A stretch of 64,000 nt of DNA from Branchipolynoe longqiensis (lineage: Eukaryota > Annelida > Polychaeta > Phyllodocida > Polynoidae), in NCBI GenBank assembly GCA_030323885.1, contig CM059190.1, positions 87,577,365 to 87,641,364 of the forward strand. Direction: 5' to 3'. Within the stretch, counting starts at the first letter, position 1. Each line of letters starts with the position of its first letter. The translations under genes were made by a program, and so were the position numbers. Under the pieces are notes generated by a model. The model searched no databases. It saw nothing but the letters and a program-made list of their open reading frames with translations, and was not told the DNA's origin. Positions 55,291-64,000 of the stretch are shown piece after piece.

Positions 55291-55620
55291 CTTCTAGCTT
55301 TTGTTAAATCGGGACAGACGTACACTCATCCAGACCTTTCAGATCATGCGGGCTATTTGTATGAATGTCGCCTCCCCCCACACACCTCCCCTCCCCCCCC
55401 CACCCTCCCACCACATGCCCTATATGGGGTGCGCGCGCACTTCACAGACCCGTTCAACTTGAGTTTTAATTGAATTAAACAAAACCGAACCTTTAACGGA
55501 TCACATCGTCGTAGAGGCACCGCCGATGACGAGCGCATCGTGCTGGTGTTGGTTGCCATGACGACGAATTAACAGCGTTATCTGTGCAACGTACTTAACG
55601 CTAATGTCTTATCATTGCTG

Positions 55621-55796
55621 AACCTCCCTAACCGACCACCTCCACAAATTGACCACTCCCTATATCGATCGCTTTATTTGGGTCCCAACGATGCCATTGT
55701 AACCATATTCTAACTCCCTAAACTGACCACCTTCCTAAATAAAACACTTAAGTTAAAGTCGGTACCAAGGTGGGTCGATTTACAGAGGTTTTACTG
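55621..55796 (-). mobile_element. pogo-like MITE (AAACCTC type), left end worn
   Basis: AACCTCCCTAACCGACCACC to GATTTACAGAGGTTTTACTG. The CAGTAA at the left has been lost. Confidence 0.8.
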
Positions 55797-56374
55797 TATG
55801 TATTTTTGTTGTTGAATTTTCCATGTTATGTATATTTGCCTTTCAAGTTTCAGCCCCGAGTCGCGTCACGGGTCTGACGTGAGACTGCCTCGTGCCCTCC
55901 CTTCCTCCCCCCCCCCCCTCCCTCCCCCTTCTCCCCCCTCCCCACTGCTGCCTACACACACAAACTGCTTCTAAGTTCTACTCTTCCTCCCTACACAAAC
56001 TCGAATCACTCAGGAATGCCAACCAGTTTCACCTCAGAAAGTAAGAAAGTGAAAAAATCCTTATGTGGGCAAACACACGTAGGCTCAGATAAATTTAATT
56101 AGAACTGAATAAAAAAACACATAATTGTCAGCATTGGCCCAGGTTGGAAAAAGAAAGGAGGCTTGTTGGTAATATTTACATCTAATAGTCCTCAAATACG
56201 ACATTTTACATATCGTACTGTATTTGTGTCTTATTTGAATATATAATATATATAATATATAATTACCTGCTCAACGTTATTTATATATTAAACCATATAT
56301 ATTATATACACTATATTAGTATGTATGCATGCATATATGTATTATGTATGATACAAATGTGGGATACAAATGTT
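55797..56374. other. Unannotated interval
   Basis: Contains a C/T-rich stretch (55895-55945) and a TATA-rich patch (56240-56345). No gene recognised. Confidence 0.35.
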
Positions 56375-57905
56375 TCCCACATTTGCCCCTTTACATTTGC
56401 CCCTCCCTCACTTGCCCCTTCCCTACCTACATTTGCCCCTCCCACACTTGCCCCTCCCCTACCTACATTTGCCCCCTTCCACACTTGCCCCTCCCCAACC
56501 TACATTTGCCCCCTTCCACACTTGCCCCTCCGCTACCTACATTTGCCTCCTCCCACACTTGCCCCTCCCCTACCTACATTTGCCCCCTCCCACACTTGCC
56601 CCCCCCCCTACCTACATTTGCCCCCTTCCACATTTGCCGCTACCTACATTTGCCCCTCCCACACCTGCCCCTTCCCTACCTACATTTGCCCCCTCCCACA
56701 CTTGCCCCTCCGCTACCTACATTTGCCTCCTCCCACACTTGCCCTCCCCTACCTACATCTGCCCCCTCCCACACTTGCCCCTCCCCTACCTACATTTGCC
56801 TCATCCCACACATGCCCCTCCCTACATACATTTGCCCCCTGCCACACTTGCCCCTTCCCTACCTATATTTGCCCCCTACCAAACTTGCCTCTCCCCTACC
56901 TACATTTGACCCTCCGACACTTGCCACTTCCCTACCTACATTTGCCCCCTCCCAGACTTGCCCCTCCCCTACCTACATTTGCCCCTCCCACACTTGTCCC
57001 TCCCCTACCTACATTTGCCCCTCCCACACTTGCCCTCCCCTATCTACATTTGCCCCCTCCCACACTTGCCCCTCACCTACCTACAGTTGCCCCCTCCCAC
57101 ACTTGCCCCTGCCCTACCTACATTTGCCCCCTTCCCATACTTGCCCCTCCCCTACCTACATTTGCCCCTTCCACATTTGCCCCCCCCCCTACCTACATTT
57201 GCCCCCTCCCACACCTGCCCCTCCCCTACCTACATTTGCCCCCTCCCAAACTTCCCCCCCTACCTACATTTCCCCCTCCACACTTTCCCCTCCCCTACCT
57301 ACATTTGCCCCCTCCCACACTTGCCCCTCCCCTATCTACATTTGCCCCCTCCCACACTTGCCCCTCCCCTACCTACATTTGCCCCCTCCCACACTTGCCC
57401 CTCCCCTACCTACATTTGCCCCCTCCCACACTTTCCCCCATCCCTACCTACATTTGCCTCCTCCCACACTTGCCCCTCCCCTACCTACATCTGCCCCCTC
57501 CCAAACTTGCCCCTCACCTACCTACATTTGCCCCCTCCCACACTTGCCCCTCCCCTACCTACATTTGCCCCCTCCCACACTTGCCCCTCCCCTACCTACA
57601 TTTGCCCCCTCCAACACTTGCCCCTGCCCTACCTACATTTGCCACTCCCACACTTGCCCCTCCCCTACCTACATTTGCCCCTCCCACACTTGCCCCCCTA
57701 CCTACATTTGCCCCTCCCACACTTGCCCCTACCTACATTTGCCCCCTCCCACACTTGCCCCCCTACCTACATTTGCCCCCTCCCACACTTGCCCCCCTAC
57801 CTACATTTGCCCCCTCCCAAACTTGCCCCTCCCCTACCTACATTTGCCCCCTTCCACACTTGCCCCTCCCCTACCTACATTTGCCCCCCTTCCACATTTG
57901 CACAG
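56375..57905. repeat. 37-bp minisatellite, about 42 units
   Basis: Unit: ACCTACATTTGCCCCCTCCC, ACACTTGCCCCTCCCCT, with 36-bp variants lacking one C. It has no stop codon in any plus-strand frame, which explains the 554-, 528- and 323-residue frames. Confidence 0.95.
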
Positions 57906-58298
57906 CCTCTGCTAAGTTTTTGCGCCTAACGCCCCACACAATCCCACACCACAAAGGACCCCACGGTGAAGTTTACACATCTTAACAGAATCCCGATATC
58001 ACCGGGGCCAAGTTGAACACAGAATAACAAACAAACAGACGAAGACAAACAAATAAAAAAAACAAAAAAAAACGACGCTGAATTGGATTCTCAAAGTTAG
58101 AATTCAAGTCTCACGCCGTGCGTGTGCGCTCTGGGTGGGTACACAAAGCAGTGGAAGCTTGTCGTGCGTACGGATGCCATCCTAGACCCCCCCTCCCCCC
58201 TCCCTCCCACTCCTTTATTTACACATACATACACACATATACGCACACACACACACACACTTCATTTATGCCATGCTAACCCCCTCCCAATCGACCTC
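57906..58298. other. Unannotated interval
   Basis: A short A-rich stretch (58050-58072) and a CA microsatellite at 58225-58260. No gene recognised. Confidence 0.35.
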
Positions 58299-58614
58299 AC
58301 GGCCGAATGAGTTAGAGCGTCCGTCTCCCATGTTGGTAGATCGTGGGTTCGAACCCTGGTCGAGTCAAACCAATGACTTAAAAATTGATACTTGTCGCTT
58401 CCTAGCCTGCCGCATGGCATTATTAGGATAGGGCAAGGACTGGTTGGCTCAGTGTCAGGATAATGTGACTGAGTGGGATATCAGGTCATGGTGCTGGCGG
58501 CGTGATCTTCCAGTGTGGCAGCAGTATAAAGTCGTCGTGAGTGTGCACTGTCACAAGTCGGTACCCGTCCTGATATGACCTTAGATGTTGCTAAAACAAC
58601 AACAAACAAACAAA
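58299..58614 (+). mobile_element. SINE-A, head type 1, full length
   Basis: Head CGGCCGAATGAGTTAGAGCG, B-box GGTTCGAACCC at 58348-58358, complete body, tail AACAACAAACAAACAAACAA. The clearest plus-strand copy for reading the Pol III promoter. Confidence 0.9.
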
Positions 58615-59250
58615 CAACCCACTCTTTCTGTAAGCATATCTCACCTTCTCGCTCTGCCTCCCTCTCCCTAACCTTTCCCCGCTTTCTCTGTCTCCGACCC
58701 TCCTCATCTGTCTCGCACTCTCCTCTCTCTTTCTCCCCCCTCCTCCCTTCACACACACAACTTCAACGCATATTATGTTCCAACACCTACAGCAGGCATA
58801 CATCATATCACCTCCGGTTTTTTGTTTATCATACCCTCTCTTCATCCCCTTTTCAAATTTTATTTTGATTCATTTTGAGTTATTTGGTTTATTGTGTTTC
58901 TCTAAATTTTAATATTTTTTAGTCTCCGTTTTTACTGAGAAACTATTGCTCAGTATTCCCCACTATGGTTGCCCTGTTCCCAACGACCCAAGCGCTGAAC
59001 AAGCGACCCAAGCGCCCCGCACTGTCCCCACTCCCCCTGGTGGTGGTTTTAAATAGGGTTGTTCTTGGTGGAGGTGAGAGTGGAGTGGAGAGGGATTGTT
59101 CCCGAAGTGTGCTTGTTAAACTGGCGTGAGCAATGAGATGGAAGTTGCCTGGTGGGATATTGCTGACAGCAAAATAAATTATAAAAAATATATTTGTGAA
59201 AAATCAACAATACAACTAATCATAAAACTGGAATAGATTATTAATCACTA
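58615..59250. other. Unannotated interval
   Basis: A CTCTCC-rich stretch lies at 58640-58745. The rest is mixed sequence with no recognised gene. Confidence 0.35.
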
Positions 59251-59540
59251 AAGGCCCAGTCACACCTTACCGGACTGGGGAACCGGACACTGTCTGGTGA
59301 AATACGGCAATGTCCAGTACAAGTTTTGAACATGCACAAAACTTCTACCGGACACTGCCGGACTGACGTGTCCGGTTGGTGTCCTGTTTGTCCGGTTCAT
59401 GTCTGGTACCTATCCGTACATGTCCGGTACCCATCTGTTGGTGTCCGGTTTGTCCGTTTTGTCCAGTTCATGTCTGGTACCCATCCGTTACGTGTCCGGT
59501 TCTCGTCCGGTACATGTACGATACTTGTCCGGTGGCCGGC
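59251..59540. mobile_element. GTCCGGT-type motif-reiterating element, right end missing
   Basis: Left end TAAAGGCCCAGTCACACCTT, then CCGGACTGGGG. The interior is made of TGTCCGGTTC, TGTCTGGTAC and TGTCCGGTAC variants. The core AAGTTTTGAACATGCACAAA is near 59320. It ends abruptly near GGTGGCCGGCGG. Confidence 0.7.
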
Positions 59541-59693
59541 GGCAATTAACCCAGTTGTTGAGGTGTTGTTGGTGGTAGTGCAAGAGGAGAAGCAGGAGGA
59601 GAAACGGAGGCGGAGGTAGGAGAGGGGACCAGGGCGAGGAGGAGGAGCAGGAGGAGGAGCAGGAGCGGACAATTGATCTTCCTCATTCATTGT

Positions 59694-59812
59694 TCTATCC
59701 TACTAATGGAGAGCGCCAGTATAGGTAGCGACAAGTATAGATTTTTTAAGTCAATGGTTTGACTCTACCAGGGCTCGAACCTGGAGATTAGAATCCCAGG
59801 ACTGGCCAAACC
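59694..59812 (-). mobile_element. SINE-A head-half fragment
   Basis: ATCCTACTAATGGAGAGCGC to GGGCTCGAACCTGGAGATTA. The body is missing. Confidence 0.7.
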
Positions 59813-60345
59813 GGAAGCAGGCTCTGAAACGCTGTTTTTCGGCGCAGCCTTGCAGTAGATACATAGATGTTTGCAGTGCCAGGCTGTGGTGTGTTTAAGT
59901 CAGATTTACAGGTGTGTTTACATCGGATATATCCAGGTGTGTTCATTGGTTTCCACCTGTGCGCTTCACCTGCACCAGCTACTTCAGTGCCAGCTTTTAC
60001 TATATGGGTGCGAATGTGTGATGGACCGCCTGGAGAATAAAATAGGTAACTGCGCAATTGCTTAAAAAACTCAGGGTTCTCAACGGGTTTATTCTGTCAC
60101 GGTCAAAATGGAAGTGAGCTGTCACTGTGTCAGTGTCACTGTGTCAGTGTCACAGTGTCAATGCCAAGCCGGGTTGCGGGTAGGTAACCTTCCAGGGAGA
60201 ATGGGGTAGGTTCTAGTGATGGGTGGAATGGTCCACCATAGGGTTATTGCCCCTGCTGGCGTGCTGCCACCTGCAGATACTTCTTACTGGCAAAGGTCAG
60301 CACAATCGTGACTGCCACCGTGTGGTAATAGAGCTTATTATGAAC
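59813..60345. other. Unannotated interval
   Basis: Contains a short CACTGTGTCAGTGT repeat at 60124-60160. No gene recognised. Confidence 0.35.
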
Positions 60346-60349
60346 TACT

Positions 60350-60630
60350 ACATGTGTGTGTATGTGTGTGTATGTGTGTGTATGTGTGTATGTGTGTATG
60401 TGTGTGTCTATGTGTGTGTCTATGTGTATGTGTGTATGTGTGTGTATGTGTGTATGTGTGTGTATGTGTGTATGTGTGTATGTGTGTGTATGTGTGTATG
60501 TGTATGTGTGTATGTGTGTATGTATGTATGTATGTATGTATGTATGTATGTATGTATGTATATATGTATGTATGTATGTATGTATGTACATATGTATGGG
60601 TATATGTATATATGTATGTATCATATATGT
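60350..60630. repeat. (GTGTAT)n and (GTAT)n microsatellite
   Basis: About 170 bp of TGTGTATG followed by pure GTAT. Valine/cysteine/tyrosine frames are artefacts. Confidence 0.95.
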
Positions 60631-61100
60631 ATTATATAATACTACAAATAAAAACAAGTTGGTAGAATTTTAAATATGAATGAATGAATTACAAAAAAGA
60701 AAAATAGAGGTGATTCCAGGATAGAGAGAGAGAGCGAGAGAGAGAGAGAGGGGGGGGGGGAATCGAAGCAAATTTGATACAATGATAGCCAACTGTACTT
60801 ATAATAAATAATAGGTTCACATGACTTAGACAAATAAATAACCAGATTGCTCTCTCATATTTTGGTATCGGTGGGGTGAGATTCGAGAGAGAATCCACAG
60901 AGAAGCAGATACTGTGATAGTAAAAGGCGGCACAGAAATACCTGCTGCAGGTAAAACATGCAGGTGGAAGCCAGCAAACACACCTGGATGTATCTGACGT
61001 AAACACACCTGGAAATCTGACGTAAACACGCCCCTGCCTGTAACTGCGAACATCTATCTATCTACTCTTACGCTGCGCAGAAAAATAGTGCATCAGGTGG
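60631..61100. other. Unannotated interval
   Basis: A GAGAGAG run ending in G at 60724-60760, and a locally duplicated GACGTAAACACRCC motif at 60997 and 61019. No gene recognised. Confidence 0.35.
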
Positions 61101-61169
61101 GGGGAGGGGGATATGTATATATATATATAATATACACATATATATATATATCTCGCATAAAAAAAACAC

Positions 61170-61484
61170 CCGGCACAGTGTCCGTTTCGGGACAGTGTGG
61201 GCCTCCTGTGTGAGAGATCGGGAGTTTGGTTCCTGGTGGAGCCAAACCAAATCAAATTGATACCTGTCACTTCCTAGCCAGGCGCTCGGCATTAATAGGA
61301 TAGGGCAAGGACTGGTTAGCTCAGTGTCAGGATAATGTGACTGAGTGGGATATCAGGTCATAGTGTTGATTCCCCAGTGGGGCAGCACTATAATGTCGCC
61401 ATGAGTGTGCACTGTCACCAGTCGGTACCCGTCCTGATATGACCTTAGATGTTGCAAGGTCTAAAACTCCAACAACCAACCAAC
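61170..61484 (+). mobile_element. SINE-A, head type 2, full length
   Basis: CCGGCACAGTGTCCGTTTCG head (diverged), GGGCCTCCTGTGTGAGAGAT, complete body, tail AACAACCAACCAACCA of the (TTGG) type. Confidence 0.85.
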
Positions 61485-61573
61485 CATATAATTAATTATG
61501 CATATATATATAAAGAGTCAAGAGTATCTGCTGCATTCATTGGTAAATAAATAACTTGGAATATCGAATCATT

Positions 61574-61578
<5 letters not shown>

Positions 61579-61637
<59 letters not shown>
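61579..61637. repeat. (TA)n microsatellite
   Basis: About 60 bp of pure TA next to the pogo-like MITE. Confidence 0.95.
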
Positions 61638-61643
<6 letters not shown>

Positions 61644-61815
61644 AACCTCTCTAAATCGACCGACCTTGGGACCGACTTTAAGTGGTCCATTTAGGGAGGT
61701 GGTCGGTTTTGGGAGTTAAAATATGGTTACAATGGTATTGTTGGGACCCAAATAAAGCGATCGATATAAGGGAGTGGTCGATCTGGGGAGGTGGTCGGTG
61801 AGAGAGGTTTTACTT
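61638..61815 (+). mobile_element. pogo-like MITE (AAACCTC type)
   Basis: AGTGAAACCTCTCTAAATCG to GAGAGAGGTTTTACTTTATA. Very similar to 19182-19369 and likewise inside a TA repeat. Confidence 0.85.
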
Positions 61816-62089
61816 TATATATTTATATACTCATGTTATATTATATGTTACTTTTACCATAAACCTCGTGGTAAAACAGAATGCCAAAATGAGCTTCCCA
61901 AAACATCTATTTTAACAAATATTTCTCCTCTTTTTTTCCCATGTCATTTTTACCATTCCTTCTCTCTCTCACTCTCATTTAAAAAAAAAGAAACGATCAT
62001 GATGCTTGGTAGAGAATTGTTGGTTGAGTAGGTAGGTCCTGGAACTACACTCGTAGGCCAGAGCGCGAGGAGGGTGGGACTTGGGAGGG

Positions 62090-62218
62090 GGGGGGGGAGT
62101 ACTTACCGTGATAGACGGAATGGTGGAGGGGTGTGGAGGGAGGGGGGGGGGAATGGTGGAGGGAGAGGAGGGGAGGGGGTGGAGGGGAGGGAGGGAGGGA
62201 GGGAGGGAGGGGGGAGGC
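62090..62218. repeat. G-rich purine tract
   Basis: GGGAGGG(A) repeats, including four GGGA units at 62184-62202. Confidence 0.85.
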
Positions 62219-62249
62219 ACCTGCTACAAATCATGTAGCGGACCTGTTG

Positions 62250-62650
62250 GGTTAGTACAAAGACCCTATAATACTAAGACGGCTCACTCCGTATCTCTCC
62301 CATGGTAATGTAAATTTCGCAGTGCCACCTTGTGGTGGGTTTGATCAGCCTGGCTACAGGTTGGTGTTTCACATGTAAACACATACAATTATATTATACA
62401 TGAGATAGGTAAGTATGAATACATATCAATATGAAATTGCTATGAACAAATACAGATCATCATCAGCATCATCATCAGCATTGCCATCATCACACATCTT
62501 TCACATTCATATATACATTTATACATATAATATAGCACCTGTTTAACCAAGAGAACAGCCAGCGCACCAAGTGGTGGGTTTGATCATTTTGATTACACAG
62601 TACAGGCTGAGTGAGCCGTCTTAGTATTATAGGGTCTTTGGTTAGTACTC
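62250..62650. mobile_element. TIR element, about 395 bp
   Basis: GTTAGTACAAAGACCCTATA, ATACTAAGACGGCTCACTC at the left is mirrored by GAGTGAGCCGTCTTAGTATT, ATAGGGTCTTTGGTTAGTAC at the right. Internal direct copies of TGGTGGGTTTGATCA lie near each arm. No coding capacity. Confidence 0.75.
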
Positions 62651-62769
62651 CACCCCCCCCCCCCCACACACACACCCTCCCCACACCCCCAACAAAAAAA
62701 GCCTGGACATGACCGGAGTCTCTCCGAGCTGATATCAAACAACCCACAACCCATTCCCACGAGCAGGTC

Positions 62770-63197
62770 CGCCCCGCCCCCGCCCTGCCCTGCCCCGCTT
62801 ACCCCCGCCCTGCCCCATTCCCGCCCCGCCGCGCCCCGCCCCGCCCCAGTCCCGCCCCGCCTTGGCCCCGTCCAGCCCCGCCCCGCCCCACCGCGCCCGG
62901 TCCCGCCCGGCCCCCCCGTCCAGTCCCGCCCCGACCCGCCCGGTCTACCCCCGTGCAGTCCCCCACCGCCCCGCCCCAGTCCCGTCCCGTCTCGCCCCGT
63001 CCCACCCCGCCGCCTCGTCCAGCCTCGTCATGTCCTGCCCCCCGCCTCTTCCCGCCCTGCCCCGTCCCACACCGCCTCGTCCCGCCCTGCCCCTGCCCCG
63101 CCCCCGCCCCTGCCCCACCTCGTCCCGCCCCATCCTGCCCCTTCCCTGCTCCTGCACCGCCCCGTCCTGCCCCCGCCCCTCCCCGCCCCGCCCCAGT
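62770..63197. repeat. CCCGCC-rich tract
   Basis: About 430 bp of CCGCCCCGCCCTGCCCC-type sequence with GTCC variants. Frames on both strands are artefacts. Confidence 0.95.
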
Positions 63198-63356
63198 AAG
63201 TAACATGTTCTATTAAATTGTCTTAGAATCCCCTTCAATGCAGCAACACGTGCTTAATAAGTGAGTGCACCAGGATCTAAGTAGGATATGTCAAATTAAA
63301 TCTACGCAAGTGTTTGGGTTTTGGAAATTTGATGCTTTCATCGGGCAACTTTAAGG
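63198..63356 (+). mobile_element. MITE-B, left half missing
   Basis: AAGTAACATGTTCTATTAAA, CTTAATAAGTGAGTGCACCA and GATGCTTTCATCGGGCAACT, TTAA. The right end lacks the GACTATG part. Confidence 0.75.
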
Positions 63357-63454
63357 CATCTCTGCAGAAGGCTGGCCAGCGTCCATTCACTCCTAGTGAG
63401 CTATTCAGGTATTAAACAGAACCTACTGGTTAGACCCTAGGTAACCACGTGTGT

Positions 63455-63532
63455 GGGGGGTGGGGGGTGGGGGTGGGGGTGGGGGTTGGGGTTGGGGTTG
63501 GGGTTGGGGGCTTGGGGGGGGGGGGGGGTGCA
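63455..63532. repeat. G-rich repeat with GGGGTT units
   Basis: GGGGTGGG units followed by four GGGGTT units and two G runs. Confidence 0.9.
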
Positions 63533-63582
63533 CACGTGAACAGACAGCAGGCCTACACGCCACACAGCCGAGACAAGCTTGT

Positions 63583-63911
63583 TTTGTTTGTTTGTTGTTG
63601 TTTTACGTCCTAGCAACATCTAAGGTCATGTCAGGACGGGTACTGACTTGTGACAGTGCGCACTCATGATGACTTTATAGTGCTGTCCAACTGGGAAACC
63701 AGGCCGCCAGCACCATGATCAGTCACATTATCCTGTCACTGAGCACACCAGTCCTTGCCCTGTCCTCATAATGCCGAGCGCCTGGCTAGGAAGCGACAAG
63801 TATCAATTTTAAAGTCATTGGTTTGACTCGACCAGGGTTCGAACCCACTACCCCACGATCTACCAGCACGGGAGACGGACGCTCTAACTCATTCGGTCAT
63901 CCCGTCTGGTC
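63583..63911 (-). mobile_element. SINE-A, head type 1, full length
   Basis: Tail TTTGTTTGTTGTTGTTTTAC, a small deletion in the body (ATGATCAGTCACATT), head CATTCGGTCATCCCGTCTGG. Confidence 0.9.
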
Positions 63912-64000
63912 ACCGAGACAAGCAGAACCAGCTGTGGTAACACAATAATGGACAAGGCAGTCACATCTATGATGACAGATCAATAGGCGCTATACGGCGT

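Noticed and set aside
54383..55473. Long serine/proline/leucine frames
   Set aside because: They lie in a polypyrimidine tract and are open only because it contains no stop codons.
56321..57985. 554-, 528- and 323-residue open frames
   Set aside because: They are three-frame readings of a stop-free 37-bp minisatellite.
62799..63206. Gly/Arg- and Pro-rich frames on both strands
   Set aside because: They are products of the CCCGCC-rich tract.

Overview
This window is eukaryotic, non-coding-rich DNA, most likely from a lophotrochozoan animal and probably a gastropod mollusc. The reasons are spliced exons with GT..AG borders, very dense tRNA-derived SINEs and MITEs, many microsatellites, and one SINE family (copies at 18838-19142, 24122-24352 and 34466-34775) whose sequence I recognise as widespread in mollusc genomes. 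No bacterial operons, rRNA genes or CRISPR arrays are visible. Almost all long open frames lie inside simple repeats or antisense to mobile elements and are not genes.

Genes. (1) The 3' end of ANAPC4 (anaphase-promoting complex subunit 4) is on the minus strand: three phase-compatible exons at 17528-17725, 13678-13789 and 12152-12352. Its upstream exons were not found. (2) A probable first coding exon of a secreted or membrane protein is on the plus strand at 38068-38130: a signal peptide followed directly by a GTAAGT donor, preceded by a CpG-rich region with several TGACGTCA sites and a TATA box at 37205. (3) Several weak exon-like stretches could not be assigned: 58-252 minus, 2083-2272 plus, 9738-9774 plus, 25052-25131 plus, 43194-43282 plus and 50521-50607 plus.

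Mobile elements. SINE-A, a tRNA-derived family with two alternative heads, has about 27 copies. SINE-C, SINE-D and SINE-E are less frequent. MITE-B (about 355 bp, flanked by TTAA) has about ten copies or pieces. There are pogo-like MITEs (CAGT..AAACCTC ends), a foldback family with ends built on ACTCGGGTCACCCGAGT, a MITE carrying internal 200-bp repeats, hAT-like elements, a MITE with a clean 9-bp target duplication, LINE fragments at 1047-1196 and 6086-6660, and a decayed DIRS-like retrotransposon at about 44120-46350 on the minus strand.

The most interesting pattern is a class of terminal-inverted-repeat elements (7255-7716, 16202-16512, 17818-18592, 17833-18267, 28585-29070, 30410-30836, 33455-34016, 35103-35778, 40293-40534, 41565-42057, 59251-59540). 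Their interiors are built from many noisy copies of a short motif that is also found in their own ends. The motif differs from copy to copy, while several copies share outer ends (TAAAGGSCCNGTCACAC) and a central core (TTTTGTGCATGYTCAAAAC).

Layout: 0-6.8 kb, foldback elements, SINEs and LINE remnants; 7-12 kb, MITEs and a 46-bp minisatellite; 12-17.7 kb, ANAPC4 exons with element-filled introns; 17.8-35 kb, dense elements and microsatellites; 35-38.1 kb, CpG-rich promoter and signal-peptide exon; 38.1-41.5 kb, hAT-like elements and a minisatellite super-array in the presumed first intron; 41.5-50 kb, elements including the DIRS relic; 50-58 kb, very large low-complexity arrays; 58-64 kb, SINEs, MITEs and C/G-rich tracts.
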